Shown piece by piece: positions 44,842 to 58,700 of a stretch of DNA of 64,000 nt. Positions within the stretch are counted from its first letter, which is position 1, and each line of letters starts with the position of its first letter. The stretch is from Pycnopodia helianthoides (lineage: Eukaryota > Echinodermata > Asteroidea > Forcipulatida > Asteriidae): contig CM063248.1 of the NCBI GenBank assembly GCA_032158295.1, positions 21,291,273-21,355,272 on the forward strand, written 5' to 3'. The notes beneath the pieces are model-generated. The model was given only the letters and a program-made list of their open reading frames with translations, had not been told where the DNA came from and did not search any database. A program made the position numbers and the translations under genes.

Positions 44842-45419
44842 TAGCTAAACTAGACTAACGCAGCCCGAAGGGGGCGCTATTTATGGGGACCGTTAAATAT
44901 AAACAAACGAGGGCCAGAAAAGTTATGAAAGTTTACACAATGTCCTGTGCACATTTCTTTTTATCTGGTTTGCGTGGATTTTGTGGTAAGTTGTTAATAA
45001 GCCTGAAATTGTATTATAAAAATATTCCAATAACCTTTGATTTTTCTTTCGCCAGTTTTGATGTTGCCCCTATATCATCGGTTAAATACAATAAACAGCC
45101 TGTAGGATGTCCTGTGTATAAAGCTTCTCTACGATGCGAAAAAAGTTCAACCTATTTTTAAAAATACTTTTAACTAAGTTAAGAAAGAAGCTGGAAATTC
45201 CTCCACTTATTCTTTGTGTCCTAAATTACACTTTTGATGGTTCCACAAATAATTTTTTTCTTAACATTCAAGAATGAAATATACTCGAGGGATGTATCGA
45301 TTCTTTGGTCAGAAATAAAATCTGTAAGTCATTAATTGTTTTCTTGACATTGTAGGTTTTTCCCCTAATGGCCGCCCATAGACTGTAATGAGGCAACTAA
45401 GTATGCATATGTGTGCACC

Positions 45420-45578
45420 AGACGCCTTTTTTTTACATCGGTGGAAGTGATGTGCCAGTGCGGGGCTTTATTGTGCAATAGCGGGCCATGATTGAACCAA
45501 CTTGGAGGGGAGGTAGGCGTCTCGTGTACAAACGGCCTGTGTGCACCATACGCTTTTTTTAACATCACTTCCACCGAC

Positions 45579-45611
<33 letters not shown>
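45420..45611. repeat. Imperfect palindrome with long poly-A
   Basis: ACATCGGTGGAAGTGATGT at about 45436 is complementary to ACATCACTTCCACCGACGT at about 45562, around a spacer of about 105 bp. A run of about 30 A follows. The poly-A could mark a retroposed end or be simple expansion. Confidence 0.65.
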
Positions 45612-45613
<2 letters not shown>

Positions 45614-48600
45614 TAATGTAGATCAATGGGTTCTTATGTACATGTACATGCATTGTGTCCGTAAATAAAGGCTAGTATGTACAACGTACTTGCACACCGC
45701 ATGCTTATGCGCGCGCATGCTTATGCACCGCATCATCAGGCGAGGCAAGCATGAGAGCGCGCCTACTAGCCTAGCCGCGCGCGCAACCGGTCCAGATCTG
45801 TGATGCATGCATCATCCATGCACATATCATTATACATGTATACCATTACGGAGACCGGTCGTACGCGTATGTATGTTTGTGCCGTGGAGCCTATCTGATC
45901 GTCGTACCGTTTTTTCCAGTTTTGTGCCAGATTACAACATTAGATTTGGTAAGTTTTGTATTCTCAATTGGCTTGTGATTTTGGAGCACACTGTTAGTAT
46001 TACTATATTTGGGTTTATAAAAAGGTTTTTTTCACTTCAGTCTTTATCATTAATAATTTTGTTTAATGAAATGTCATGAATGTCGGTTGTTGAGAATGGC
46101 CAGTTCAGCCATCAGCCCATATCAGACTCCCCCATGGTTTGCTTGAGTTGGTCTTGAGTGTTTTTCAGAGTGCCTCTTTATCTCTGTACAAATCATGGTT
46201 TAAACCTATCTATGCAGGTTCAAAAATACAACCTAATAATTACATGTAATTGACGGCGAAAATAATTACTCGAGCTATGCTGTATTTTGGAGAAGGGATG
46301 AACAGATGAATGATGCTAATTTTGTTATGTTGTGTGTTGTCTGCACATTCCCAAGTCATCTCGGTCCCACCAAGTCATCTCAGTCAACTCGGTTGGTCAT
46401 AATCACTATTAAAAGAAAAACATGTTTGATGATAAAGCATGATTTTATGCAAACACTGTACAACAATTTCAACATCATGATATAGAACTTTCCATTGCAA
46501 TTTGTGTAAGACATGTTTTATTCCAATATGCAATAAAATAAGAAACACATTTTCCAGTAAAATATATACAAAATAAATAAATATTAAAAACTATTTCGGG
46601 AAGTTAAAGAAATGCCTGGTTAAATTGTTTTTGGTTTTTTTAATTAATGAACCATTAAAGAACATGTTTGGTTGTTCAATCTAGATTTCACTCTTTATGG
46701 GCCCATTTTTATAGAAAATAATTTTAAAATATCCCAGTTGGATTTCATTTATAAATTTTTTAGGGAAACTTAAGCAATGGTTAACTGAGAGATGACTTGG
46801 GACCGAGTTGACTTGGGACTGAGGAGACTTGTGGACAAGTCGTTAAATATCTGTCTCAGTGATAGAACGGCTCTCTCTCAACTATACTCTCGCAAGACTG
46901 CTGCTCCCCTGTGCGAGACTACTGCTCTGGAGACTACAGTCCCATTTAACAACTATATTGTCGCAGGTTTCACAAAGTAGAGTTTTACACAAAAGTCATA
47001 ATTTTTATGAAAACTTGTTTAGTCACTATTTGGACTGCAAATACATTTATCTTTCATTATACCAAATCTTAATCCTCAAATTTGTTTAGTTTTGCAAATA
47101 AAGTAAACAACTTTTTATAACATCTAAACAAACTAACGTTATTCGTTTTCACAAAGTGACACTTTGCATACGGGCAATCCGGCATATGGGTATGTGTGCT
47201 TAAGTGCTTACAAGGCAAGACAACCTTATGACACTTTTAGTTTTCACGAAGTGACGGTTTGCAACTTGCACAATGCGCGCTGTGTGTTTGTTAGTTTTCA
47301 CGAAGTGCCATTCTAATTTTGGAACAATAACTCATTAAATATGAACTCATTTTTAAAAAGTAAGTAATTGGCTGGAACATTTAAGGTATCAACTTTCATA
47401 CACTAATTTGGGGGAAATTCCCCGTTATACAAATCCGTCCAAGAACCATATTAAAAGATCACCAACTTCAAATGGAATTATTTCTAAACCAAGTTTTACC
47501 TATGTGGGGTCGGTAGCGTCAGTTTGTGAAACCTGCGACGATATATTCAAACTACATCCATATAGAGAAATGGAGTTGATTGAAAACGCGTGAGGACAAT
47601 ACACATACCATAGAGCATGGTATGCAATTATGCATAACTTATAAAGACAAAATTAACTGCATTTTGTGACTGAAATGTGCTCTGTAATTTTAATGAACAA
47701 GTATGTCGATATCTCTGGCAATTCCTTCCTCCTAGTCCTAGCATAGCTTAGTGTTAATTTTCCTATCCCTGTTTATTTCTGTACAATGTAAGCTTGCCTG
47801 ATTAAAACTTGGCAAGAATTATCAGTTTATCTTGTGATAGCTTTTGTAATATTCTAAAAACTGTCTCTGTTGTTTATCAAAAAAGTGGAAATGTCAATTT
47901 TAGCCACCTTGAATAAAAATAGTGTTTCGCCTCATTCAAATCAGGGTTGATTTGAAAGTGAGGTTTCCGCCTCATCTCCCCCATTTGTTTTGTAGGCAAC
48001 ATTCTGCTTTACTTGGTCATAACTAAAAATTATCAAAAATTAACAAGCACTTTCCCCTTCCTGACAGCAAGAATAAAGAACTTTTTAATTTATTCACTTC
48101 AAAAATATGTTTTGAAAGCAGCCAGACTAAATTTATACTTCGGAAAGTCATTGCAGCAGACGTGCACATATTGGTTGCCAAAGCATACTCTACACTTATT
48201 TGAAATACGGCCCATGCACCAACAAGATTGCATACATTTGTACATGTGTATAATATCTCGTACTTATGGAATATTGTAATTGTATTTATACAAGACTTAA
48301 GATGGCAAACTCTTGCATGAAGCCTATTATATTCTTGTTCCCAATACAGGAGTAAGGTAGTAAGTATTAATACTTTTGAATACGTGTATCATTTATTCAT
48401 ATTTTCCGCACTTCCAACACATTTTATACACAAGCTTTTAAAATCGACATTTGAGCTTTCTCTTGAATTTTTGTTCATATTGTTTCATGTTCACCAAATT
48501 CATGTGGAGATCATTTTGTGCCTAAATTTTCCTATGAATGACCCCTGCTGGTTTGGGTCTTGTTTGGTAATGCATCAGCCAACTAGCAGCAGGATACAAA

Positions 48601-49937
48601 TGCTTGCTATTAGTTATGACTGACTTACTCCTGGCGGGAGACACATTTTCCAATAATGATTCCAACATCGTTTTCGCCTCCCTGTCTTGCCATTTATTGG
48701 TTTTTAAAGAACAAAGCAGGTCTGGACTCTGGGTCTTATTTGGGATTGAAAGCCTGGCTGTCCATATTATTTTTCCCTGGAAGGTCAGAAGGTCATGATT
48801 GGGAAGACAAATTAAACTTGAAAGCTCACATAAGAACAGAACATTGTGTAGAATGTTTTTCCTAATTTGAATGTCAAAGCATTTATGTATATGAGCCATA
48901 AAATGCTTACCGCCTGAGAGACTCTGGCTTGCCAGTGAAATTCTCAACATGATAAAGAATTGCAGTACTTTTTTACTTGTGACATAAAGACAGCCCACTG
49001 GCACAAAGCCTTTATGTCAGAACTTTCCCAACCAAAAGTTGTGCCAACCTTTGTTTGCCAAAATACCAGCAACCTTCATTGCAAAAAAATTACAGCAGTT
49101 AATCATCTACATGGCATTTAGTACAATAATGCTATCATTAATAATAAATTATACCCAACAGTCACGAAAAGTACAGTACACACTTTACATAACAAGGGCA
49201 GATTTGTGCCAACACAAGACACAATGTATAATTTTTGATAGACTTAAGGCTTCTCATACCAAATAGTTGGTCATCGTTTGTAAACAAAAGCAATATGGTG
49301 CCAAATATGACAGTCCAACAGGTATGGAAAACGTCCCGGTGACTCCATGTAATGTCATGTAAAACCATGCGATACAGTGTCGTTTTCTCTATGTGACAAA
49401 GCACTCACATCCCGATATTAAAATATAGCTTTATAATTTGCTTTATCTCTACTAGACTTACATGTAGGTGCATCAGTTTATCAGAATAGTTGATAAACAA
49501 GTACAAACATTAATAGCTCCATGTACAAACTAATATCAGTTAAGGACTACTCTAGTAATTGTAAATATTTACTTTACTTGTAAGGTTTGTAAACAAATAT
49601 GACAGTTGTCTGTTGATATGACTATTCAATTGTCATTTGTCCCTTTTAGTCATGTTAGACAGACAAGAACAGAGCAAGCAGGGATAGCACCTTGTAATAT
49701 TTGTATCCACATGCACTGATCATTTTTCTCAGCACAAACTATATTAGTCACTGGTCCAACTGTTAATAAGTTATCAACATTGTCTTTGGCTGGATTAATG
49801 AAATTTCAAACTGGGTCCCACACATAGATTTGATTTCCTATGAACAAACACAAATGGCTAAAAAAAAATGCAAACACATTAAACTTTGTATGGCAGTGAT
49901 AATTTAAATGTTTATGGTTTTTGAGGCATTGCATGGT
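45612..49937. other. Unassigned DNA, no gene recognised
   Basis: Contains a truncated relative of the 2123-2411 MITE at 46828-46960 and three loose repeats of TTTTCACGAAGTG near 47150-47310. The longest frame, - strand 48522-49004 (160 residues), has no motif I recognise and no coding support. CG-rich DNA near 45680-45800 could belong to an element. Confidence 0.4.
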
Positions 49938-50478
49938 GAGGTATTTACATAATATTGGATGGCTTTGAGTGTGATACAAAAATATATTGCTCGAGCTATG
50001 ACAATATTGGACGAGTCGAAGACGAGTCCAATATTGTCATAGGGAGAGCAATATTTTCTTTTATCACACGAAAACAAAGCCATACAATATTATTGTTATC
50101 TATATCAGGCTTACTAGCGAAATAACAAAACTTAACTTATCTAAATGCTAAAAAAGTTCACACCTCCACAAAACTTCGACAGAATATCGGCGAGTTTAAG
50201 CTTATCGAGTGCTTCAAACACCACCGGGTACAGTGACCGGGTACCAGCGAAAGTGTTGTTGATTTTTCGTTGATCAAGCAATATTGTATCGACAGTTGAA
50301 GTTCCCTGATGACAAAGCAATGCGAAAGCAATATTGATCTGTCATCCAGGTAATTGCGTGAAGTTCCCGGATGACAGAGCAATACAAAAACAATATTGAT
50401 CTGTCATCTGGGTACTTGCGCTAAAGATATTAAATACACTGATTTATTGTACCACTTGGAAGCCATCGGTTTGTGGTA
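49938..50478. repeat. Dispersed repeat with fold-back head, copy 1
   Basis: The left 142 bp (49951-50092) folds into a hairpin with about 65 bp arms and the apex GGACGAGTCGAAGACGAGTCC. The remainder (TGACTAGCGAAATAAC-like, CAATATTGATCTGTCATC) matches 56449-56904. Words for CAATATTGATCTGTCATC repeat twice inside. Confidence 0.8.
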
Positions 50479-50564
50479 ATACCATGTGTATATATATCTA
50501 CTTTGCTGTGTGAATTTTGTTCTTTAGAGAACTTGTTGCTATTTATTCTACTGCCGCAGAGTAG

Positions 50565-50833
50565 ATTTTTGGAACCTGTGAAAGCTTGAGCTCAATTGGT
50601 CATTGAGATCACGAAAAAAAAGTGAAAAGAGATCTTATGTGTTTTCTGTTTTTTCAAATTATCGCGCGCGATAATTACTATTGTTTTACTCGTTTCTCAG
50701 AAACGATAGCATTTTAGGCAGAAATATTTTAAGGAACCCTTTCTACCATTACTTACTTTAAATCATGTAAGTTATGTGTGAATCTATGAACATTGTGTTT
50801 TTTGATCTTACCAATAGTGTACATGGCCTTTAA
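50565..50833. mobile_element. TTAA MITE, family 2, left-truncated
   Basis: About 90% similar by eye to the right two thirds of 58406-58758, ending GTGTACATGGCCTTTAA. The left end is missing. The centre carries ATTATCGCGCGCGATAAT, a perfect palindrome like the ATCACGCGTGAT of the other copy. Confidence 0.75.
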
Positions 50834-52930
50834 TAGCTACATGTAAAACTGTATGCCCTGTTTAATGTATCAAACAAACTAATATTGGCAAAATTAACTC
50901 TCCTCCTGGAGTAGGAGTACGTGCAGTATGTACTTTGATAGTGACAGACATGATATGACGCAGTAATTGCTTGCAACTGTTTCAGTGTTTCAATAGTCTC
51001 ATTCAGTATTACAAGATCAACACTGCAATAAAGACTTGATCAATGTGTATCAGTAAATTGGGAAAGACTGAAATATGTTACTGAACCTCAACCCTTACTT
51101 TTAAACTTGCACGGTTTTTATATATACTTGAGCAATATCTCCCACAAAACAAATAAATTAAACAGTGATAGATGTCATTACAGTTGAAAATATAACTTAT
51201 GGGATGTTCCTGGACAGTCTGCAGCACAGCCAATAGCCAATATTCTTGACTCATAAAATATTCATACATTGTGCATGAATACATACCTGTACGTAAATGA
51301 TCTCGAGCATGTACATGTATGTGCTATATGACAACCAAATGACCTTATTGTATTGATGTTATGAATTGTTTGCATTCCCAAGATGAGACTCTAGACATAC
51401 ATAAGTGGTATAGTTTCTTCGGTTATCTTGGTACGGATATTTACTTTACCTCTGTTCCTTTTCCTCTCTTAATTTTTGAACAAATTATGTATGTTAGGGA
51501 GCATAAACCTAACCCTTTTTCTTCTGTTCAGTGAAAAGCCTTACAAAAATGTGGAATTGCATGTGGAAGTAATATATCAAAATGCTAGAGGAAATAGATT
51601 GCTAGAGGAAAGATATCAGAGAGAGGAGAGAGAAAGCGGATACATGTGTCAACTTTTTATATATTTTTTTAGCCAACCCAAAACCTGAAACTGTAACTCC
51701 AGACAGTAACACCGGATGGGCAAAGGCTATGGGTTTCAGTATAATAAAAAACATTTAAAAAGTAAAAAATACTTGGTGTTACTGTTGGACCCAATCTTTA
51801 TACCATTGTGACTCATAAAACGGAAGATTATTGGCAGACAGTACACATTCAACCCGCCTCCACTTCTTCATTTTAGGTAAGGAGGTCATTTACTCCTGGG
51901 GTTGCATTGGGTGTGCCTGGTGTATTTTATGGGATCAGGGCTGCCACTGCCTCTTTTGTGAAGGCTGCATTTGGGAGCATAGTTTAGGTACCCTACAGTT
52001 CAGGTGGGACTACTCCAACTGCGGGTACAAACGGTGGAATCGTACTGTGCATTTTATGTTATTTTTTCCAAACTTTCAATAATTTATTTACTGTGTAATA
52101 GGCCGTGGCAAGCTGCCAAGTGTAGGCCTACATGTTTTGTTGGCAAGCTGCCATACATAATAGGGGCCTAATTAGCTTATTGTAAGTCTAAAGCCAAATG
52201 TGGGCTAGCTTCCCGTGTTATTGTTTTAATTAAGGCCACATTTCAGTTTGAATAAAAGCAGTTTAAAGGGCCGTTCAAAGTAGTCAATATTAAAAATATT
52301 ATATATATTTTTTTAGAATTTATGGGTGGGTGGCTCAAAAGAAATAACTGAAAATAAAAATTTAGTTCGTAAGTGGAAAACAAAATGAACAAAGGAAGAA
52401 GAAGAAGAAATACCCAGCTGGCCCAAATCATCCTCTGGCACATCTATGTGCCAATTTAAGTTCTGATTAAACTACAAAGTTGTTTGTTGAAGCAAGGAAA
52501 AGCCGTTGGAAACTACTTATCTTGGAGACCTTTGATCCAAAATATATAGTGTGTCATTTGAGGTATTACTTTGTTTTTCACTGTATAGGATACATAATTG
52601 AATCAAAATTTGGGGTGGGCGGTTGGGTAAAAAAAGGAAGAAAAAAAATTGAGTCAGTTTAATTATTTAAGTCAGTTTCATCGTATTTTTGTTGTGTTGT
52701 CGGAGTATAACCTCTTCATCATTTTACCCATTCTACTTACTGGCTTGTCCAGATGTTTTCATCTTGCTAAATCAGGAGTTTGTGGGGTCCTGCTATTGTT
52801 GTTTTATTATTCCCTTTTTCTTAAGGCTTCCTCTGTGTGGTCCAAGTGAACAAAGACAAACTTTGTGGGATCCATTATGTAAAGGACCCCACAAGTGCCC
52901 TTCTGCCTTCTGTAAGCCCTTATAGTTACA
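50834..52930. other. Unassigned DNA
   Basis: No gene recognised. Short frames near 51476-51688 and 51831-52082 lack family motifs and consistent splice partners. Confidence 0.4.
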
Positions 52931-53276
52931 TGTGTAGACCATGTTACATTTGTTTACAGAGTGGTGACCTTTACATTATAATGTTATTCCTGACGGGCAA
53001 GATGCTACACAGGCTCAATGGGAAAATTTATATTTTGTGTCATAATTTTCACATAAATTCAAAATTTACAAAAGCAACAGCTGTACAGCTTTTGAGATGT
53101 CCCCCCTTTCTTCATATCAAAAGTTTAGGAAAATCAGACAGTGCGATCTCCATAAAACATAAGATTTGTTGTATTCTTCCATTGAGCTGTGTACAAAATG
53201 TGCCCGCCGGAAGTCCAGGCTCTGTGGCTCTTTTGTAAACACTAGCAGCTAGATGGAGCGATTTCTTGTGTATAAA

Positions 53277-54161
53277 ATGCTGCAAATGTAATGTGGGGTT
53301 CTAGGGGGCGGGGGGGGGTAGTTGAAATCAGTACGCATTGTGTTTTATCTTTATCTAACATTTTGAGCTTGCAAAGGATGTTGAGTGGGGTCGAAATGTC
53401 GCCCGCTCTCCTGACCCTCTTCGTCCCTTTCTCCAGCAACTAAGCATAATGGGGTGTTGTACGGCAGAGTTTAATATTGGGGAAGGGTGTACTTCGTGCG
53501 GCAAACACCTAGGGGAAGGGGAATGGCTGAGGAATAAAGTGGAGACACTGATGGAGTAAAACATACAGGAAACAAAAGTACTGTTCAGGAAGAATATTTT
53601 TATTTTGAATATGACGATGTTAATAACTTGATAAACTGTAATACATTACTTGCATTGTACAAAATATGAAATGTAAAATACAGTATGAGAAATATATCAA
53701 AGCACAATAGGTCAGAACCCAGAAAAATGTGGATGACCCGGTACACTACTTTGTGGAAATGATTGGAAATTTCTGGCGACATAAAATTGTGTGACCTGAC
53801 TCGATCCACACTGCTTGATGAGAGGCCAAAAAGTTTCAGATGTAGGTATAAGTCGAAAGCTATGAAGAAACCAAGAAATTCACAAAATATAACGCTATCA
53901 ATATTTGTGACCAGGCACTTTTAGTGCACTGTCCCTTTAATTAAGGTATTTACTTGTGCAACCCTAAGTACTGTTGTTGCCTAGCAACAACCATGTGCAG
54001 TGGACTTGGATGTATCCAGCCTCTAGTGGCTAGTGCTACTGGTTGTGGTTTCTTGACATTGACCCTGGGAGTCTCTGGGGGCATTACCAGAATGTTCCCA
54101 CAGATGCAATGCACTGTACTTTGAAAAAAAACCAGTGATATGATTGATGACAGAGTTTCTA
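53277..54161. repeat. Dispersed repeat of about 0.9 kb, copy B
   Basis: The second copy of 33488-34404, in the same orientation. The word at 53388-53400 reads GGGTCGAAATGTC, one base from the other two occurrences. Confidence 0.85.
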
Positions 54162-54560
54162 TGTAACAAACAAACACTAAACAATAATATCATATTAAAT
54201 ATGTGACAAACAAACACTAAAAATTTAAAATTAACAGCCCAAAAAAGAAAATACTACACACGGCATGCGTGGTGGGTGGACAGATCATATTCGTAGTGAT
54301 CAAAGCTACTATACAGAAACTATATATTTGTTACAATAATATCATATTAAATATGTAAAATACAAACACCAAGCAATTGTATCATATTAAATATGTTACA
54401 AACAAACACTAACAATTTAAAATGAACAGCGCAAAATAATATGATATTAAATATGTAAGAACAAACACTAAACAATTATATCTTATTAGATATATGATAC
54501 AAACAAACACTAACAATTTTAAATGAACAGTGCCAAAAAAAGAAAATACTACACAAGGTA
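54162..54560. repeat. AT-rich tandem array
   Basis: Repeated words ACAAACAAACACTAA, ATATCATATTAAATATGT and AATTTAAAATGAACAG recur in irregular units of about 45-60 bp, with a longer-range repeat of CGTGGGTGGACAGAT near 54270 and 54560. Confidence 0.75.
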
Positions 54561-55784
54561 CGTGGGTGGACAGATTATATTCGTAGCAATCCAAACTTCA
54601 AAAACAGAAATGTGCAGATAACTTGATAAAATGAAAGAACAGAACAATCTTACCACACTGCTTGGATGACAGCAAAAGAAAAAGTTGTGCATGGGCAACA
54701 ATCTTAGAGGCTTAATAAAACTAAGGATTCACAAAACAACACGATAAGAATTCGAAGCGAACATGACAAAAATTTCACCAAAGCAGAAGTGACAATGCGT
54801 CGACGTGGCGTGGGCAATAAAAAAGTGTTGTCGCTATTGTTTAAAGGTGCTTTCATTATGAGAAAAAGTTTCATCGCGGGTATTGCATCTCATGAGAATT
54901 TACCTTATTCACGCCACGCTGCTTCTGACTGTTCACAGAAAAGACATACGTGTTGAAGGAACCAAGGACTTTGAGTGACATAAAAATGGTATAACAATTT
55001 GTGGAGAAATATTCCACATAATTTTTATTTATAAAATGTGCTAGAAACATATTATCAAAGTTAAATAAAATTACTATGAACTTACCAAGACTCTTGGGAA
55101 ATTGGGGCGAACAGCGACAACTCAGGAAAGACGCGGACCAATCACCTGTGAGGAACACAATTGGCACCCGGCTCGACAACGCGTCTCCAGAAGGCACGCC
55201 GCCGGGACACCAGTCAACGAAAGATGGCGACCAAAGATGGAGGCTAAAAATCCGATCAACGTCCCCACGCACCACATCGTCCCCCTCGCGCAGGCAGACG
55301 GGCAGACCGCGCAGCGCCGCGGGAAGGAAGTTGACCCAAGCTTTAATAGTATAGATGTGATGTCACAGGTCACATCGTCTATTCATAAGGGATGGCAGAC
55401 ACCCATACACAGTATCCAATTTAATATGTGGCACAAGTGATACCAGTCTCTGCTATTCTGGAGGTTGCTATTGACCCCTTGTATAAATGTCACCCATGGC
55501 TACTGTCGTCCACAAATGTAATAAAATTTACCTTGAGCCCTCACAAGAAAATATTCTTCTAAATTATGTGTTCTAAAGAAATAGTCACTGTCAGTGATGT
55601 AACTTGTCATTGTGTTTTCATGTACTTACTACAAGTGAAATGTTGAAATGTTGAAATTTTTATAGGAATCTATTGCAGAAACTTTTTTAAATCAGTCTCC
55701 TTGGTGGATCAGAGATATATGTAGATAAATAATCTTTAATTTCTTTCCTCAGAATTAAAACTTGGATGAAGATTACATTGCAAG

Positions 55785-58700
55785 ATGACAAAGATTGTTA
55801 AAGCAAAAGGTGTTTCCAAGCCTCGAGGAACATGGGGCAATCATTTTGAGTTTATTCTGTCCAGCATGGGTTATGCTGTTGGTCTGGGTAATGTTTGGCG
55901 GTTCCCCTACATGGTGTATGACAATGGTGGTGGTAAGTTATTAAAGATTTTTTTTTTAAAGCTTTTGCCAATAGACCGTGCAAGTCTTGTGTGTATTCGA
56001 CCGTTTGGTCCCACGTACATTGCTTTTAACGCATGATTGAAACAAATTTGCGCACTTAAAAGGTGATTTTATTTTATTCATTTGTTTGTATTAATCCTAT
56101 ATAAATGTAAATAATAACACTTACCTGTGAAATTTCATTTCAAAAGGTGGTAGCGTTTTCTATATCGCCAAAAATCTGGAGCGGTTGTGTCCACAGAGTA
56201 AGAATAATAATTGGAATATACAATCTGAGAAACGTTTTTCAAATTGAAATGTTTTTTGAATCCCTTTCTCTAAAACCAAATCCCTTTGAAACAAATCGTT
56301 TCTCAAAATGATATAAATTATGAACAGCGGCAGTGCGTTTTTATGGTCTTAAATTTTTTGAGTAATTACCAAAGGTATACCGTCCCTTTAAAAGGTTGCA
56401 TTGATCGAACACGCACGAGACATGCACAGTCTACATGTACATGTATGGACAAAATTTACATAATATTGGATGGCTTCAAGTGTGATACAAGAATATATTG
56501 CCCAAGCTATGACAATATTGGACGAGTCAAAGACGAGTCTTACATTATCATAGAGAGAGTAATATTTATTCTTGTTTCACACGAAAACAAAGCCATGCAA
56601 TATTATTATTATCATTATATCAGGCTGACTAGCGAAATAACAAAATTTAACTTACCTAAATGCTAAAAAATTTAAAAGTTCACAAAATATGTTCAATAGT
56701 CATGTTCCAAAGTTCACAAATTAGTTCAGAATTAAAGTAGCAAGCGAACGATAGGATTATTCTGCGTTAACAGATGCAAATCTTGCACCGGTTGAAGTTC
56801 CTGGATGACAGAGCAATACGAAAACAATATTGATCTGTCATCCGGGCACTTGCGCTAAAGATATTAAATACACTGATATATTGTACCACTTGGAAGCCTT
56901 ATATAGATAATAATATTGAATATTGCAATATGTCTCTGCTTTGACTGTACCTGTTATTTACTATACCATGGGTAAGCTTTGGGGGCCACACCAGCTGACA
57001 ATGTCTTTTGTTAAGTATATTTACGACTGCATGTATGCCTTCATTTTCACAAGTAATGATACAGATTATAGTTATAATTCAAATATTTCTTTGTTTATTT
57101 ATTCCTATTGCTTTTTATTTTCTCAGTAGTTGGACACATTTGTTATTTGTGGTAACACAATTAGAAAAGAACAAATTTGTAGCAAAGTAAATATATTTAA
57201 AATTCAGACATGAAATTTTGACATAATGATTTATTTATCTCATTAGGCGCCTTTCTGATCCCTTACTTCTTGATGCTTATCCTGGCTGCAATACCAGTTA
57301 TGTTTCTTGAGGTAAGCTTCGGCCAGTTTTCCAGTCTTGGCTGTATCAGTTGCTGGAAGATCAGCCCGCTCTTTAAAGGTTTGTGGAGGTTATTATTGTT
57401 TTTATTAATGTGCAGACCCCTGCTTAAAAGGTTTACAAATTGACATTACTGCATGAGTATTGGTTTGTCAACCAATATCAAAGTTGGACTGAAAAAGTAT
57501 TTTATTAACCCTTACTCCCTAGGCCCATTCACCCACATGTCACCTCAATCCTCCTCTCCCATGTCACTTTACACCTACTTGTTTGGACTTGGATAAGATT
57601 GGAAAGCCTGACCCATTCCATGGCTTGAATTTGGGTAAAAAAAATCCACAAAACCTCAGGGCTTGTTGCTTAACATTTTTACTAGACCAGAATTTTTTCA
57701 CAAGACCAGATTTAAAATGAGGAAACCTTATATAAACATACGAAGGGGTCTTTCATATAGCTGTGATAATAAATCTGTGACTTGAACTAAACGGTATGTT
57801 ACTACTTTTTTTGCTTTAAAAAAAATAAAACTTAATATTTTTGGCGCTTTCATAACACCTCTCTATATTAGTGTCCATTCTGTATTTCACTGACAATCCC
57901 ACACGGGTAACTGGAAAAGTATTCTTAATCTCAAAGCAAACTGGTTAAAGACATAATACATTGTGACATATTTAAAACAAAATGTCCCTGATGCTAAAAT
58001 CATTGGCCTTGGGCCTGCGGTCCAGTGCTTGTTTCAAGCCCTATAGTGATAAGCAATTGTTACTTGGGCCTACAGCCCTCATTCCTTTGGAATCCTTCAT
58101 TTTGGCATAGAGAATATAGAAGGATTTGGGCGGGTATGGGTTAATGAGACCTTACTTGGAGATGAATGTTCTTCATTTGTTCTTATTCAACTGATCAAAC
58201 AAAAATAATAGGTTTTATTTCATCAATTATATTAAAGAATTTTGAAAGTGAACTTGATCATTGAAATTTGCATTAACATAATTTATTTAGTTGTCAATTT
58301 AGGGCAGTTCTAGTTTAGAATTATGTGAAACTGTTATAAATTTGTATAACTAATTGAGATTACAACATTTTAAAAGGAAAACTTGTCTGTTTGAACATCC
58401 CTGTGTTAAAGGCATTGTACACTTTTGGTAACAGCTCAAAATCAGTGTCCACATTTTGTGTGATTCAACATAATGCATGAAAAAACAAACCTGTAAAAGC
58501 TTGAGCTCACTTGGTTATCGAGGTCAAGAGAAAATAGTGAAAAGAGACCTTATGTGTTTTCTGTTTTTTCAAACATCAAGTTTTTATCACGCGTGATAAA
58601 AACTATTGTTTTACTCATTTCTCAGAAACGATAGCATTTTAAGCAGAAATGTTTCAAGGAACCCTTTCTACCATTACTTACTTTAAATCATGTAAGTTAT

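Larger units (their letters stand above)
42960..44897. mobile_element. TTAACGGTCCC element, copy B, carrying two hAT-like insertions
   Basis: Outer homology to 33125-33467 includes ACAACCTCG, the GTCCCCCTAT...GCATGCTTTGC centre, AACCAAAGGAACAAGGTTGAT, and two right ends (GGCGCTATTTATAGGGACCG at 43630 and GGCGCTATTTATGGGGACCG at 44874). Two other elements, 43329-43539 and 43659-44841, interrupt it. Confidence 0.75.
52931..55383. mobile_element. TIR element TATAGACCATG, copy B, split by an insertion
   Basis: Positions 52935-53240 match copy A (24963-25299) up to TTTTGTAAAC. The missing right end, GTGATGTCACAGGTCACAT, reappears at 55357-55383. The intervening 2.1 kb (about 53241-55356) therefore looks like a later insertion or set of insertions. 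It includes the 0.9 kb repeat and an AT-rich tandem array. Confidence 0.7.

Noticed and set aside
48522..49004. 160-residue - strand frame
   Set aside because: No recognisable motif, no splice context and no similar sequence elsewhere in the window; probably chance.
51831..52082. Possible exon after a TTCATTTTAG acceptor
   Set aside because: Protein-like words appear in two frames, but there is no partner exon or family match.
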